Assembly (NCBI RefSeq): GCF_026627255.1
Contig: NZ_JAPNLM010000005.1
Coordinates: forward strand, 305,730 to 369,729
DNA length: 64,000 nucleotides
Source: Streptomyces antarcticus
Lineage (GTDB): Bacteria; Actinomycetota; Actinomycetes; Streptomycetales; Streptomycetaceae
Reading direction: 5' to 3'
In this document: in pieces, positions 32,927-42,947 of the stretch
Numbering within the stretch: the stretch's first letter is position 1
How the letters are laid out: every line of letters starts with the position of its first letter
Made by a program: the position numbers and the translations under genes
The notes under the pieces: model-generated
The model's database searches: none
What the model saw: the letters and a program-made list of their open reading frames with translations, nothing else
Told to the model about the DNA's origin: nothing

Positions 32927-34114
32927 TCAGAGCATCCGGCGGGCGTTGAGCCGGGCGGCCTGCCGCGTCAGGTGGTCGCGCTCGGCGAGGTTGGTCGCCT
33001 TCCGGGCCGCCTCGGTGTACAGCCGGGCCGCGGCCGCCAGGTCGCCGTCACGCTCGTGGAGGTACGCCGCCACCGCCGCGTGACGGGGCACGGGGTGCTC
33101 CGTGCCCGCGGAGCCCGGGAAGGACTCCTCCAGCGCCGCGAGCGCCGCCAGGCCTGCGCGCGGTCCGTCGGCCTCGCCGACGGCCACCGCGCGGTTGAGC
33201 CGGACGACCGGGTTGTCGGTCAGGCGTACGAGCTCGTCGTACCACCCGACGATCTGCACCCAGTCGGTCTCGTCGGCGCTCCGCGCGTCGGCGTGGAGCG
33301 CCGCGATGGCGGCCTGCGCCTGGAACTCGCCCAGCCGGTCGCGGGCGAGGGCCGCCTGGAGAACGGCGACGCCCTCGGTGATCGCCCCGGTGTCCCACCG
33401 GCCCCGGTCCTGCTCGGCGAGCGGCACCAGGCTGCCGTCGGACGCCGTCCGGGCGGCGCGCCGGGCGTGGTGGAGCAGCATGAGGGCGAGCAGTCCCGCC
33501 GCCTCGGGGTGGTCGACCGCGGCCGCGAGCTGCCGGGCGAGCCGGATGGCCTCGGCCGCGAGGTCGACGTCGCCGGAATAGCCCTCGTTGAAGACCAGGT
33601 AGAGGACGCGCAATACGGTGGCGACGTCGCCGGGCCGGTCGAAGCGCACGCCGGAGACGGTGCGCTTGGCCCGGCTGATGCGCTGCGCCATGGTTGCCTC
33701 GGGCACCAGGTAGGCCCGGGCGATCTGGCGGGTGGTGAGCCCGCCGACGGCGCGCAGCGTGAGCGCGACCGCGGACGACGGGGTCAGCGACGGGTGGGCA
33801 CACAGGAAGTAGAGCAGGAGCGTGTCGTCGACCGCGGGCCCGGGCTCGGGCGGCGGCTCCTCCTCGGCGACTCCCTCACGCCGGCGGCGGGCGGCGTCCG
33901 CCCGGGTCGCGTCGAGGAACCGTCTCCAGGCCGCGGTGACCAGCCAGCCCTTCGGGTCCCGGGGGGCGCCGGCCGGCCAGGCGCGGACCGCCGCGACCAG
34001 CGCGTCCTGCACGGCGTCCTCGGCCGCCGCGAAGTCGGCTCCGCGGCGGACGAGGATCCCGATCACGCTCGGGGTGAGGCTCCGGAGCAGGACCTCGTCC
34101 ACCTCGGAGCTCAC
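32927..34114 (-). CDS. ECF42-group RNA polymerase sigma factor with TPR-like C-terminal extension
   Basis: A 395-residue sigma factor. Region 2 is AAEDAVQDALVAAVRAWPAG with PKGWLVTAAWRRFLDATRAD, and region 4 is GLTTRQIARAYLVPEATMAQ followed by RISRAKRT. The long C-terminal extension (DUF6596 then TPR-like helices such as GPRAGLAALAALEESFPG and HAAVAAYLHERDGDLAAAAR) identifies the ECF42 group, which lacks an anti-sigma factor. These sigma factors activate the adjacent YCII/DGPF gene. The GTG at 34114 overlaps the YCII stop (GTGA). An ECF42-like promoter lies before the operon, so positive autoregulation is likely. Confidence 0.92.
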   Translation of the reverse strand: MSSEVDEVLLRSLTPSVIGILVRRGADFAAAEDAVQDALVAAVRAWPAGAPRDPKGWLVTAAWRRFLDATRADAARRRREGVAEEEPPPEPGPAVDDTLLLYFLCAHPSLTPSSAVALTLRAVGGLTTRQIARAYLVPEATMAQRISRAKRTVSGVRFDRPGDVATVLRVLYLVFNEGYSGDVDLAAEAIRLARQLAAAVDHPEAAGLLALMLLHHARRAARTASDGSLVPLAEQDRGRWDTGAITEGVAVLQAALARDRLGEFQAQAAIAALHADARSADETDWVQIVGWYDELVRLTDNPVVRLNRAVAVGEADGPRAGLAALAALEESFPGSAGTEHPVPRHAAVAAYLHERDGDLAAAARLYTEAARKATNLAERDHLTRQAARLNARRML

Positions 34115-34518
34115 TCGGTGACCGTGGGCGGCGCGGTGAGGAACGGGCGCAGCTCGAGCCACTCGTGGATCGGCTTCCCGCCCGCCCCGGGAGCGGCCGA
34201 CAGTTCCCCGGCCAGCTCGACGGCGCGCTCGTGGCTGTCTACGTCGATCACCATCCAGCCGGCGATGAGGTCCTTGGTCTCGGCGAACGGGCCGTCGGTC
34301 ACCGGCGGGCGACCCTCGCCGTCGTACCGGACGAACGACCCCTCGGGGGCGAGCGCGGAGGCACCGACGAACTCGCCGGTCCCCTCGAGCCGGGCCGCGA
34401 AGTCGTTCATGTACTGGATGTGGTCCGAGATCTCCTGCGGCGTCCACTGATCCATGGGCACGTCGTTGACCGGAGCCGGGGCGCCGCGGTAGTGCTTGAG
34501 CAGCAGGTACTTGGCCAT
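34111..34518 (-). CDS. YCII-related (DGPF) protein, ECF42 partner
   Basis: A 135-residue YCII-family protein. The DGPF signature is visible as VTDGPFAETKDLIAGWMVID, together with YLLLKHYRGA and the histidine/Asp region of the fold. Such proteins are the conserved partners and targets of ECF42 sigma factors; their biochemical role is not settled. The ATG at 34518 has GAGGAG upstream. The stop overlaps the sigma gene start by 4 bp. The promoter candidate at 34572-34598 drives both. Confidence 0.92.
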   Translation of the reverse strand: MAKYLLLKHYRGAPAPVNDVPMDQWTPQEISDHIQYMNDFAARLEGTGEFVGASALAPEGSFVRYDGEGRPPVTDGPFAETKDLIAGWMVIDVDSHERAVELAGELSAAPGAGGKPIHEWLELRPFLTAPPTVTE

Positions 34519-34571
34519 GGTGCATCTCCTCGGTGCTGGTGCGACCCATTGTGGCCGCGTTCGCAGCGGGG

Positions 34572-34598
34572 ACGGAGCCGGCCACGGGTTCTCGACAT
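34572..34598 (-). promoter_or_regulatory. ECF42-type promoter
   Basis: On the minus strand TGTCGA (34598-34593) is followed after exactly 17 bp by CGTC (34575-34572), 54 bp before the YCII start. As I recall, TGTCGA at -35 and a CGTC-like -10 are the elements reported for ECF42 promoters in Streptomyces venezuelae. The location before the YCII-sigma operon fits autoregulation. Confidence 0.65.
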
Positions 34599-34733
34599 CC
34601 GCGCCGGAACTTTTTTGCCCGGGAGGCGCGGGGCCGCGGCCGGCGGCCGGCTGCCGGCTGCCGCCCCGACCCCGTGGCCGGTGTCCAGGGCCGCGCCCGC
34701 GGCCGGTTCCGGGGGCTCAGTGCGGGGCGGGGA

Positions 34734-35180
34734 TCACATCGCGCGTCTCGTCGACCCCGAGGGCCGCGGTGGTGCTGCGGCCGAGCGCGCCCGGGGGGCC
34801 TCGTCCGCGCAGACGGTGCCCGCGCGGGCAGCGCCAGGGTGGCGAGGTAGGCCGTGGCCAGGGCGCTGACGCACGCGCTCCGGTTGTAGGCCGTGTGTCC
34901 TTCGCCGGCGAAGGACAGCAGCCGCCCGTTGTCCAGCGTCCCGGCCGGCGCCACGGCGTCCTGGTACGGGGTGTCCGGGTCTCCGGTCGTGCCGAGGACG
35001 AGGATCGGGGCGGAACCGGCCGCCCGTAGGAACCCTCGAAGCGGCTCGGGCGCTCCGCGGGCCACTGGGAGCAGGTGGGCGCGTGGTTGTGGTCGTACGT
35101 GGGCGGCCCGAGGCCGATCGGCGGTCCCAGCAGCGCAGACGCGGCGGCCCGGGCGCCGACCAGCGCACGCGGAAGGGGTG
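34734..35180 (-). pseudogene. Remnant of a secreted TAP-like alpha/beta hydrolase
   Basis: Only the C-terminal region of a tripeptidyl-aminopeptidase-like hydrolase is left, spread over three frames. YDHNHAPTCSQWPAERPSRF is in one frame, AAGSAPILVLGTTGDPDTPY with GEGHTAYNRSACVSALATAY in a second, and the end GTVCADEAP in a third. The catalytic Asp (GDPDTP) and His (GEGHTAY) regions survive, but the nucleophile domain and signal peptide are gone. Frame changes lie near 35035 and 34820. Boundaries are approximate. Confidence 0.72.
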
Positions 35181-35381
35181 CGGGACGGGCGTCAACGTAG
35201 CCCTCGGCCGCCGCCCGTGCCGGCCCACCGGAGTTGATTTCCGCCTCCCCCCAGGGTTGTACGCTCCGGCCGGCGGCGCCAGCGACTCGAACCCGCCGAA
35301 GGACCGTCCGTCCCGCTCGGGTGTCATGGGTGAGGGGTGCGCCTGCCGGCCCACCCCTCGCAGCGGTTCTCGGAGAGGTAC

Positions 35382-35564
35382 ATGGCACTCGGCATCGTCG
35401 TCCTCTTGATGGTTCCCGTCCTCATGGTCCTCGCGGTGTGCGTCGCCATCGCGCACTTCAGGCCGAAGGAATCCCGCTCCGGCTGTCTCCTCGCGTCGGG
35501 CGGTCTCCTTCTCGTGTGCGCCCTCACGCTGGTGCTGCTCCTCGTCGACCGGAACACGGCGTGA
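35382..35564 (+). CDS. Small two-helix membrane protein
   Basis: A 60-residue protein from the ATG at 35382 (GGAGAGG upstream). Two TM helices (LGIVVLLMVPVLMVLAVCVA and LLASGGLLLVCALTLVLLLV) are joined by a short charged loop (HFRPKESRSG). No family recognised. An in-frame GTG at 35337 would add 15 residues but lacks a good ribosome-binding site. Confidence 0.65.
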   Translation: MALGIVVLLMVPVLMVLAVCVAIAHFRPKESRSGCLLASGGLLLVCALTLVLLLVDRNTA

Positions 35565-35750
35565 CGCACGGCGCGCTTGGTGGCCCGCCCGGCGAAGGCG
35601 GCGGCTGCGCTGACGGTCCGGTCGGTCCTGTGGGAGTGCCCCCGGCAGTACCCTGCCGACGGGATCACAGCCGGGCCGTCGGGCGTTGGACCGTCGAAGG
35701 GAGCGATCACGTTGCACACACCGCACAACCCGAGCGATGAGAAGGGGCCG

Positions 35751-36482
35751 ATGGGCGCGGCCGACCAGGGACGGCAGTGGCCGGACGAGGCCAGTGTCGA
35801 CAACGCGAGGACGACGCTGCTGCAGCTCCTCGCGCGGGCCGGCGTGCCCGCCGACGACGCGCGGGCGCTGATCGGGCTCGTCGAGGCCGGCACCCTGGCT
35901 CTCGCGTACGAGGAGCTGGGCGCCGACGGCCGCAGCGCGCCGGGCGACAAGGGCGAGGCGTACGAGTCGGGCTGGCTCGACGGCGCCGCCGGCCTCCTGG
36001 AAGAGCTGGGCGCCGTCGCCGAACGGACCCTGGCCCGGGTGGTGGGGGAGGACGGGCCGCCGGACCCGGCCGGGGAGCGGCCGCGGCCGCGGCGCATGGA
36101 GGTGGAGCGGGCGCAGGTGGCGGTCACCCCCCTGTACCTGTCGTTCACCGCGGCCTCGGAGCTGGACCCGGAGGTGACCGGCGAGGTCCTCACCGCCGTC
36201 CTCGCCACGATGAGCCCCCGGCAGCGGGCCGGGTACCCCGGGCGGCTGACGCGGTTCGCCGCGGCCCACCGGACCCGGCTGGAGCGGCTGTTCGCGGCGT
36301 ACGGGCCGGGCAGCGCCATCACGGTCCACGGCCGGTACTCGCTCGTCCACTCGGTCACGAGCATCGCCGTGCTGGAGCGGCTCGTCGCCGCCCCGCAGGG
36401 GCTGCGGGAGGAGTGGGACGCCGCGGAGCTGCCGCCCGCCTGGCTGGACGGACTGACGACCGCCTGGAACGCCCCGTCCTGA
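35751..36482 (+). CDS. Hypothetical helical protein
   Basis: About 243 residues from the ATG at 35751. An in-frame TTG at 35712 has a better-spaced AAGGGAG and would add 13 residues. The sequence is largely helical: DNARTTLLQLLARAGVPADD, YESGWLDGAAGLLEELGAVA, VTGEVLTAVLATMSPRQRAG and a final AWLDGLTTAWNA. No signal peptide, TM segment or catalytic motif is visible, and I do not recognise the family. Codon usage is normal for the window. Isolated between a small membrane gene and a DUF4190 gene. Confidence 0.7.
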   Translation: MGAADQGRQWPDEASVDNARTTLLQLLARAGVPADDARALIGLVEAGTLALAYEELGADGRSAPGDKGEAYESGWLDGAAGLLEELGAVAERTLARVVGEDGPPDPAGERPRPRRMEVERAQVAVTPLYLSFTAASELDPEVTGEVLTAVLATMSPRQRAGYPGRLTRFAAAHRTRLERLFAAYGPGSAITVHGRYSLVHSVTSIAVLERLVAAPQGLREEWDAAELPPAWLDGLTTAWNAPS

Positions 36483-36693
36483 GCGCCGCCCGGCGGGGTC
36501 GCCCGGGCGCGCCGGGCGCGCCCTGTCGGCCGTCCCTGTCGGCCGTCCCTGTCCGCCGTGCCCGTCCGCCGGCCCCGTTCCCCACGCCGAACGGGCGGGG
36601 TGGGTTTGCGGCGGGCCGGCCGTGGCACACGGGCTGAACACCACTGCTCCGCAGTGAAGTTGTTCACCGACCGGCTCCTGGAGGGACCCACTC

Positions 36694-37092
36694 ATGTCCG
36701 ACGCGTACCGCTCTCCCGACGCCACCAGTGCCCACCCCGAGCCCGCCACGGGGCGCAGCGGCCTGGCCGTGGCCGCACTGATCACCGGCATCGCGTCCCT
36801 GCTGCTCCTGTGGATCTGGTTCGTGGGCATCCCGCTGGCGCTGGTGGCCATCGGCCTGGGCATAGCCGCCCTCCGCAGAGCCCGCGCCGGTGCCGGTGGC
36901 CGCGGCATGGCCATCGCCGGCCTGGTCCTGGGCGCCGTGACCGTGGTCATCGCGGGGATCCTGGTCGCCGTAGGGGTGTCCATCCTCAACTCCGACGAGG
37001 GCAAGGACCTGCGGTCCTGCATGAACAACGCCCAGACGCAGCAGGAACAGCAGGACTGCTCCAACCGCTTCAACGAGGACGTCAACAACTGA
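36694..37092 (+). CDS. DUF4190 membrane protein
   Basis: A 132-residue protein with a Pro/Ala-rich N terminus, then the DUF4190 unit: SGLAVAALITGIASLLLLWI, a second hydrophobic segment and RGMAIAGLVLGAVTVVIAGI. The extracellular tail contains two Cys (LRSCMNNAQ and QDCSNRF) that may form a disulphide. GGAGG precedes the ATG. Function of the family is unknown. A perfect terminator hairpin follows. The 210 bp upstream contain GTCGGCCGTCCCT-type short repeats (36524-36570). Confidence 0.88.
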   Translation: MSDAYRSPDATSAHPEPATGRSGLAVAALITGIASLLLLWIWFVGIPLALVAIGLGIAALRRARAGAGGRGMAIAGLVLGAVTVVIAGILVAVGVSILNSDEGKDLRSCMNNAQTQQEQQDCSNRFNEDVNN

Positions 37093-37104
37093 CGCGCATC
37101 ACCG

Positions 37105-37130
37105 CCGGGGTGTGGCAGGCCACACCCCGG
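37105..37130 (+). terminator. Perfect 11 bp stem-loop terminator
   Basis: CCGGGGTGTGG (37105-37115) pairs perfectly with CCACACCCCGG (37120-37130) around a CAGG loop, starting 13 bp after the DUF4190 stop. There is no U-tract, as is common in streptomycetes. Confidence 0.82.
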
Positions 37131-37365
37131 GTGGGCGGCCCACCGCGGTGACCGGGCGGGCGCCCCGGCGTCATGGTCATCGGCATGACGACAACGTCAC
37201 GACCCACCAGCACGAAGAAGCCCTCCGGCCCCGCCGGTACTGCCGGGCGCCCGTGGGCCCTGCTCTTTCATCCCCCCGGGGCCCTCGTCCCCGCCCGCGT
37301 CGCGATGAGTTCGGGGGCCGTCGCCGGTCTACCCTTCACACCCCTCGTTGCGAAAGGTGCGGCAG

Positions 37366-37959
37366 ATGACCGATACGACCACTTTCGACCTCGGACCGCA
37401 GGCCCTGATCGTGGCCCGCCTCGCGGCGGCCGTCCCGGACGCGCGGCTCGCCGACCGGACGCCCTGCCCCGCGTACACGGTCGGCGACCTGCTGGGTCAC
37501 CTCGCGGGCCTCGCCGTCGCCTTCCGCGACGCCGCCCGCAAGGACCTGGGCCCCACCACGGACACGTCCCCCGACTCGACCGCGCCCACCTTGCCCGCCG
37601 ACTGGCGCGAGGACCTTCCCCGGGTCCTCGGAGAACTGGCCGAGGCCTGGAAGGACCCGGCCGCCTGGACCGGCATGACCCGCGCGGGCGGCGTGGACCT
37701 GCCCGGCGACGTCGCGGCAGCGGTGGCCACCGACGAACTGCTGGTGCACGGCTGGGACCTGGCCAGGGCCACCGGCCAGCCGTACGCACCCGATCAGGCC
37801 GCGCTGAGCGCCTCGTACGCGTTGCTGCTGGCCTCCGCCGAGGAGGGGAACGGCGGCGGGGACATCTTCGGACCCGTCGTGCCCGTACCGGACGACGCCC
37901 CGCTGCTGGACCGCGCCGTCGGGCTCAGCGGTCGTGACCCGGGCTGGTCCCCCTCCTGA
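37366..37959 (+). CDS. TIGR03086-family metal-binding protein (DinB/MDMPI-like)
   Basis: A 197-residue protein of the TIGR03086 group, related to mycothiol-dependent maleylpyruvate isomerase and DinB. The metal-ligand histidines are in TVGDLLGHLAGLAVAFRD and in DELLVHGWDLARATGQPY. RTPCPAYTV is a family signature. Such proteins may be thiol transferases using mycothiol, but the substrate is unknown. The ATG at 37366 has AAAGGTG 7 nt upstream. Monocistronic. Confidence 0.9.
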   Translation: MTDTTTFDLGPQALIVARLAAAVPDARLADRTPCPAYTVGDLLGHLAGLAVAFRDAARKDLGPTTDTSPDSTAPTLPADWREDLPRVLGELAEAWKDPAAWTGMTRAGGVDLPGDVAAAVATDELLVHGWDLARATGQPYAPDQAALSASYALLLASAEEGNGGGDIFGPVVPVPDDAPLLDRAVGLSGRDPGWSPS

Positions 37960-37986
37960 CCGGCCCGGAGGCGGCGGCCGGACGGC

Positions 37987-38283
37987 CTACCCGCCGTGGA
38001 CGGTCGTGAGGCCGGAGAGGCCGGAGAGGCCGGAGATCGTCAGCACGGGTTCCAGGAGGGGGTTGGCGACGAGCTCGATGCGTTCGGCGTGCGGGAAGAG
38101 CACGCTGAGGCCGGCGCTGTCGAGGTACTCGACCCCGGTGAGGTCGAGGACCAGCGGGCCGTCCGTGCCCGCGAGGGCGGCGGCCAGCTCCCTGCTGTTG
38201 CTCATGTCGATCTCGCCGACAGCGGCCAGCAGCGCGGTGCCGTCGGGCCGCCGCCCCGGGGTGAGGGTCAGGGGAGTGGTCAT
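37987..38283 (-). CDS. STAS-domain anti-sigma-factor antagonist
   Basis: A 98-residue STAS protein: [40 protein letters not shown] and an [15 protein letters not shown] end. The phosphorylatable Ser is in YLDSAGLS. It should be bound and phosphorylated by an RsbW-type kinase and dephosphorylated by a SpoIIE phosphatase. Its ATG overlaps the stop of the giant SpoIIE hybrid gene (TGATG), so the two are translationally coupled and probably work together. The end carries a G-L-S repeat. Confidence 0.9.
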   Translation of the reverse strand: MTTPLTLTPGRRPDGTALLAAVGEIDMSNSRELAAALAGTDGPLVLDLTGVEYLDSAGLSVLFPHAERIELVANPLLEPVLTISGLSGLSGLTTVHGG

Positions 38284-41200
38284 CAGGCGATCCTCGTGTG
38301 CATGTCGACGGTGGTGCCGGACGGGCCGGGGGTGACGGTGACCTGCTGCATCAGTGCGCGCATCAGGCCCATCCCGCGACCGCGGTGGGTGTTGAGCTCC
38401 GGCTGCGGGGCTTTCCAGCAGCCGCTGTCGACGATGGTCAGGTGGAGATGGTCGACGCCGGCCTCGGCCCGGAAGCGGATGGTGCCGCCGGGGGCGTCCC
38501 GGTGGCCGTGTTCGACGGCGTTGGCACACGCCTCGCCGGCGGCGACCAAGACGTTTTGCACGGTGGTGGGAGGCAGGTCGCACTGGTCGAGCCAGCCGCG
38601 CAGCGTCTTGCGGACGGGGGCGAGCTGCGAGGATTCGGCGGAGAAGGACAGCTCCAGCGGGGCCGGGTGGCGGTAGAGCAGCAGGGCGACGTCGTCGTCG
38701 TAGCCGTCCGCGGGGGCCAGCCGGGACATGACGTCGGTGGCGAGGTCGTCGAGCGCGGTGTTCCGGCCGTCCTGGAGGGCTTCGCCGGCCTGGTCGATGC
38801 CCGCGCTGAGCGGGCGGCGGCGGCGTTCGACGAGCCCGTCGGTGTACAGCAGCAGCGTCGACCGCGCCGGGATGGCGCAGGTGCCCTCGGGGCGCTGGTT
38901 GCCGGGCCGGACGGCCAGCGGCAGGGAGCGGCCCTCCTCGAGGAGCCGGGTGGTGCCGTCGGGATGGGCGAGGATGCCGGGCGGATGGCCGGCGCTGGAG
39001 TACGTCAGCTGCCCGGTGCCGGCATCGAGGACGCCGCAGAAGACGGTGGTGCAGGCCGCGCCCGGAACGCCGGCGGCGAACTGGTCCAAGGCCATCAGCG
39101 TCCGGGCGGGAGTCGCGTCCTGGAGCATCAGGGCGCGGCAGGCGCTGCGCAGCTGGCCCATGACGCTGGCGGCTTCGAGGCCCCGGCCGACACAGTCGCC
39201 GACGACGATTCCGATCCGGCCGTCCGGCAGGGTGACGGTGTCGTACCAGTCGCCGCCGACCTCCAGGGGCTGCGTCGCGGGTTCGTAGCGGACGGCGAAC
39301 CCGTCGGGCAGCCGGGAGGGGCCGAGGATGGCGCGCTGCAAGGCAATCGCGGTCTCGCGCTGCTGGTCGGTCTGGTGCGCGCGGTTCAGCCCCTGGGCGA
39401 GGTGACCGGCCAGGAGGGACAGCAGCAGCTGGTCCTCGCCGGTGAAGGGACGGTTCTCGCCCAGGTCTATCCACAGGGCGAGCGGGCCGTCGGGGAACTC
39501 CAGCAGGATGCCCGCCCCGCCCTGGCCGGCGACCGGGGTCAGGATCGGCCCCCGCCGCAGGTCGTCGAGCGCCCCGCGCCGTTCGGCGGACAGCTCCGAC
39601 CAGGCGGACGACGCGTCGGTGGAGGTCAGCTTGGGTTCGTCGCCGTAGTCGAAGACCGCGGCCAGGACCCGCCGGGCGCGCCACAGCTTCTTCAGCTCGC
39701 CCAGGGCGCCGGCCAGCGCCTCGGGCAGGCTGGCGGCCCGGGACAGGCCGGTGCCCAGGGCCGCGAGGGCGCTCTCGCGCTGGATGGCGTAGTGCTCGGC
39801 GGTGACGTCGCGGAAGGTGCCGACCGTCACGCGGCGCCCGGTGTCGGGATCGTCGACCTGGTTGAAGGTGGCCGTCGCCCACAGCCGGTGACCGTCGCGG
39901 TGGGTGACCGGAATGGTGTACGAGCCCTTGGTGCTGCCGAGCAGCGTGGCGAAGGCGTCGCCGACCTGCCGGTGCGCCTCGGAGTCCGTGGCGGCGTCGG
40001 GCCACCAGGGGTGGACCGGCCGGTAGGGCAGGCCCTCGGTGCCGTAGCCGAGGATGTCGGTGAACGCCGTGTTGATCTCGATGACGGCGCCGTCCTCGTC
40101 GCAGACGAAGAAGGCCTCCTGCAGGGAGTCCACCAGTGCGGTGCGCCAGCGGGCGTGGTGGCCGCGCAGCCGCGCCAACTGGATGTTCGCCCGCACCCGC
40201 GCGAGGAGTTCGGCGGCCGCGAACGGTTTGACGAGGTAGTCGTCCGCACCGGCCTGCAGGCCCTCGATGGACGCCTCCTGCCCGGCCCGGGCGGACAGCA
40301 GCAGTACGGGGAGCGAGGCGGTGCGCTGGTCGGCCCGCAGCGCGGCGACCAGGGCGAGCCCGTCGAGGTGGGGCATCATCACATCGGTGACCACCAGGTC
40401 GAAGGCCTGCGCGCGGATGGCGGCCATGGCCTGCCGGCCGTCGTCGACCGTGCCGACCTGGTAACCGGCGCCGCGCAGCAGACGGCTGAGGTACTCGCGC
40501 ATGTCGGCGTTGTCGTCGGCGACCAGTACGTGCGCCGGGAGCTCCGAGCCGGCGGCGGATCCGTCGGCGCTCCCGTCCGGGACGCTCCCGACCGGCATGC
40601 GCCCGACCGTGGCGGGCACCGCCGCGGTGCGCTCGCCGGGCAGCCACCGGAGGGCCTCCTGCACGAAGGGCTCGGTCGAGGTGTGAGCCGCGCCCGCGCC
40701 TGCGCCTGCGCCCGCACCTGCACCTGCACCGGGGTCCGCACCCGTACCCGGGAGGACGGTGTCGGCTGGCAGGTGGGCGGAGCCGAAGGGCAGCCGGATG
40801 GTGAACCGGGTGCCCAGGCCCTGCGTGGACGAGGCGCTGATCTCGCCGCCGTGCAACCCGACCAGCTCCCTCACCAGGGCCAGGCCGATGCCGCTGCCCT
40901 CGTTGGAGCGGGAACGCACGTTCTCGATGCGGTGGAACCGTTCGAACAGCCGTGGCATCTCCCCGGCCGCGACACCTATCCCGGTGTCGGCGACGCTCAC
41001 CACGGCCGCACCGTCCTCGGCACCCACGGCGACGCGGATCGAGCCGTCGAAGGTGAACTTCAGCGCGTTGCTGAGGAGATTGAGGACGACCTTCTCCCAC
41101 ATGCCCCGGTCGATGAAGACCGGCTCGGGCAGCGGGGAGCAGTCGACCCGGAAGTCGAGCCCGGCCTTCTCGACGGCGGAGCGGAACACGCTGGCGAGTT

Positions 41201-42515
41201 CACCGGTGACCGCGGCCAGGTCGACCGGCTCGTAGCTCGCCTGCATCCGGCCGGCCTCGATGCGGGAGAAGTCGAGCAGCGTGTTGACCAGCTTGCCCAA
41301 TCGCAACCCGTTGCGGCGGATGACCTCCAGCTCCTCGCGCACGCCCGCGTCCGCGTCCGCGAGCCGGTCCCGCAGCTCCTCCACCGGCCCCATGATCAGC
41401 GTCAGGGGGGTACGGAACTCGTGGCTGATGTTGGAGAAGAACGCCGTCTTCGCCCGGTCCAGCTCCGCGAGCTCCTCCGCGCGCCGCTGCTGCGCCTGGT
41501 AGCTGCGGGCGCTGGCCAGTCCGGTGGCGACGTGCCCGGCGACCAGTTCCACGAAGCCGCGGTATCCCTCGTCCAGGTCCCGGTACCGGTTCAGGCCGAC
41601 CACCATGAATCCGTACGGGGCGCCGCCCTGCCGCCGCAGCGGCACCACCAGGGCCTGGAGCGGCGCTTCGGCCCGCTCTCCCGTCGGCAGATCCGCGAAC
41701 ACGGCGCCGTCGCCGTCGCCGTCCAGCGACACCAGCGCGGTCTCGCCCCGGGCCGGAGCGGCCGTCGGCCACACCGACTCCGAGTCCGGCGGGAGCAGCT
41801 CCACGGCGGCCGGGTGGTCCTTCCGGATCCCGGTCGCCGCGGCCAGTCCGGAGCTGCCGTCGTCCTGGAGGAGGTACGTCAGCGTGAACGGAAGGTCGTG
41901 GGGGTTGCGGCTCAGCTGCAGGCGGGCGAAGTCGAGCATTTCCCGCTCGGTGCGCACCACGCTCGGATCGGAGCCGAGGTCGCGCAGCGTGGCCATCCGC
42001 CGTTCGCCGATGACGCGTTCGGTTTCCTCGCTGACCACGCACAGCATGCCGACCACGTCGCCGTCGTCGTCGCGCAGCGGGCTGTAGGAGAAGGTGTGGT
42101 AGCTCTCCTCCAGGTACCCGGAGCGCTCCACGAACAGCAGCAGCGCCTGGTCCCAGGTCGCTTCGCCGGTGGTGAGCACGGTGTCGATGCGGGGGCCGAT
42201 GTCGCCCCAGATCTCCGCCCAGACCTCGCTCGCCGGCCGGCCCAGGGCCCACGGGTACTTCCGGGCCAGGGTGTCGCGCCGGTAGGCGGAATTGCAGAAG
42301 AACGTGAGTTCCGGTCCCCAGGCCATCCACATCGAGAACTTCGACGACAGCAGGATGCTCACGGTCGTCCTGAGGCTCTGCGGCCAGCCCTCCGGGACCC
42401 CGAGCGGAGTGGCCGCCCAGTCCACCAGGGCCAGGTCCCGGCCGACCGCCTCGTCGGCGGCGAACACGCCGGCCCCGACCGCCGCTTCCGGCCCGGCATC
42501 CCCCGAACGCGTCAC
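38283..42515 (-). CDS. Hybrid histidine kinase / receiver / SpoIIE phosphatase / RsbW-like kinase
   Basis: A 1,410-residue cytosolic signalling protein. In order: a PAS-like domain (about 20-180), GAF (200-370), HisKA with [20 protein letters not shown] near 390, HATPase_c (490-600, NLLSNALKF and [12 protein letters not shown]) and a Gly/Ala linker. A receiver follows at about 680-795 (phospho-acceptor in [14 protein letters not shown]), then a second PAS, a GAF, a PP2C/SpoIIE phosphatase ([37 protein letters not shown]) and an RsbW-like HATPase at the end ([14 protein letters not shown]). The GTG at 42515 has AAGGGGTGGG upstream. It combines two-component and partner-switching modules and is coupled to a STAS gene. 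Confidence 0.92.
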   Translation of the reverse strand: MTRSGDAGPEAAVGAGVFAADEAVGRDLALVDWAATPLGVPEGWPQSLRTTVSILLSSKFSMWMAWGPELTFFCNSAYRRDTLARKYPWALGRPASEVWAEIWGDIGPRIDTVLTTGEATWDQALLLFVERSGYLEESYHTFSYSPLRDDDGDVVGMLCVVSEETERVIGERRMATLRDLGSDPSVVRTEREMLDFARLQLSRNPHDLPFTLTYLLQDDGSSGLAAATGIRKDHPAAVELLPPDSESVWPTAAPARGETALVSLDGDGDGAVFADLPTGERAEAPLQALVVPLRRQGGAPYGFMVVGLNRYRDLDEGYRGFVELVAGHVATGLASARSYQAQQRRAEELAELDRAKTAFFSNISHEFRTPLTLIMGPVEELRDRLADADAGVREELEVIRRNGLRLGKLVNTLLDFSRIEAGRMQASYEPVDLAAVTGELASVFRSAVEKAGLDFRVDCSPLPEPVFIDRGMWEKVVLNLLSNALKFTFDGSIRVAVGAEDGAAVVSVADTGIGVAAGEMPRLFERFHRIENVRSRSNEGSGIGLALVRELVGLHGGEISASSTQGLGTRFTIRLPFGSAHLPADTVLPGTGADPGAGAGAGAGAGAGAAHTSTEPFVQEALRWLPGERTAAVPATVGRMPVGSVPDGSADGSAAGSELPAHVLVADDNADMREYLSRLLRGAGYQVGTVDDGRQAMAAIRAQAFDLVVTDVMMPHLDGLALVAALRADQRTASLPVLLLSARAGQEASIEGLQAGADDYLVKPFAAAELLARVRANIQLARLRGHHARWRTALVDSLQEAFFVCDEDGAVIEINTAFTDILGYGTEGLPYRPVHPWWPDAATDSEAHRQVGDAFATLLGSTKGSYTIPVTHRDGHRLWATATFNQVDDPDTGRRVTVGTFRDVTAEHYAIQRESALAALGTGLSRAASLPEALAGALGELKKLWRARRVLAAVFDYGDEPKLTSTDASSAWSELSAERRGALDDLRRGPILTPVAGQGGAGILLEFPDGPLALWIDLGENRPFTGEDQLLLSLLAGHLAQGLNRAHQTDQQRETAIALQRAILGPSRLPDGFAVRYEPATQPLEVGGDWYDTVTLPDGRIGIVVGDCVGRGLEAASVMGQLRSACRALMLQDATPARTLMALDQFAAGVPGAACTTVFCGVLDAGTGQLTYSSAGHPPGILAHPDGTTRLLEEGRSLPLAVRPGNQRPEGTCAIPARSTLLLYTDGLVERRRRPLSAGIDQAGEALQDGRNTALDDLATDVMSRLAPADGYDDDVALLLYRHPAPLELSFSAESSQLAPVRKTLRGWLDQCDLPPTTVQNVLVAAGEACANAVEHGHRDAPGGTIRFRAEAGVDHLHLTIVDSGCWKAPQPELNTHRGRGMGLMRALMQQVTVTPGPSGTTVDMHTRIA

Positions 42516-42559
42516 TGCCCACCCCTTCGTTCGCGGCGGCCGGTGTCCGAGCGCGGCCC

Positions 42560-42877
42560 GCCGGTGTTCCTCGTGCTGGCCCATCCGCGTTCCGCGGTCC
42601 CCGAGGAGGCGTTTGCCGACGTGATCCGTAGGATAGGACAGCTGCGCCTCGGACGGACAGGCACGGCTGACGAGGCGGGGTGGGAGGCGACATGACGGGG
42701 GCCGGGCACGCCGTCCGCCGGCACGCGGGGGCCGTCGCGGCGATCACCACGGCCGACGGGTGCTGCCTGGGTACCGTCAACGTCCTCGAAACCCGCTCCC
42801 GCCGCCGAGGAGCCGCCGACCCGCCGACCCGCCGGCCACGGTGCACCAGCTCTTCACCGATCCGGGAGCCGGAGTGA
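42560..42877 (+). pseudogene. Possible remnants of two coupled signalling genes (GAF type)
   Basis: Between the hybrid kinase and the second STAS gene, one frame ends [20 protein letters not shown] plus ADEAGWEAT, stopping at 42695. Its stop overlaps an ATG (ATGA, 42692) that opens a frame with ITTADGCCLGTVNVLETRSR. That segment is like the G-x-C-LG-L/V-cV core of GAF domains, but the frame then becomes Arg/Pro-rich and stops at 42877. The layout suggests the 3' end of one gene and a broken 5' part of another. No other gene is seen in 42516-42947. Low confidence. Confidence 0.3.
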
Positions 42878-42947
42878 GCGGCGACAGCGCGTTGCTCGCC
42901 CAGTCCGCCCCGTCCCGCCGCACACTCCCACCCGCCCAGGAGAACAG

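Noticed and set aside
38298..42695. 1,465-codon open frame on the plus strand opposite the hybrid kinase
   Set aside because: It mirrors the real minus-strand gene, which has all domain motifs; the plus reading is low-complexity Gly/Val/Arg/Asp. Only its last part beyond 42515 could be real and is reported separately.
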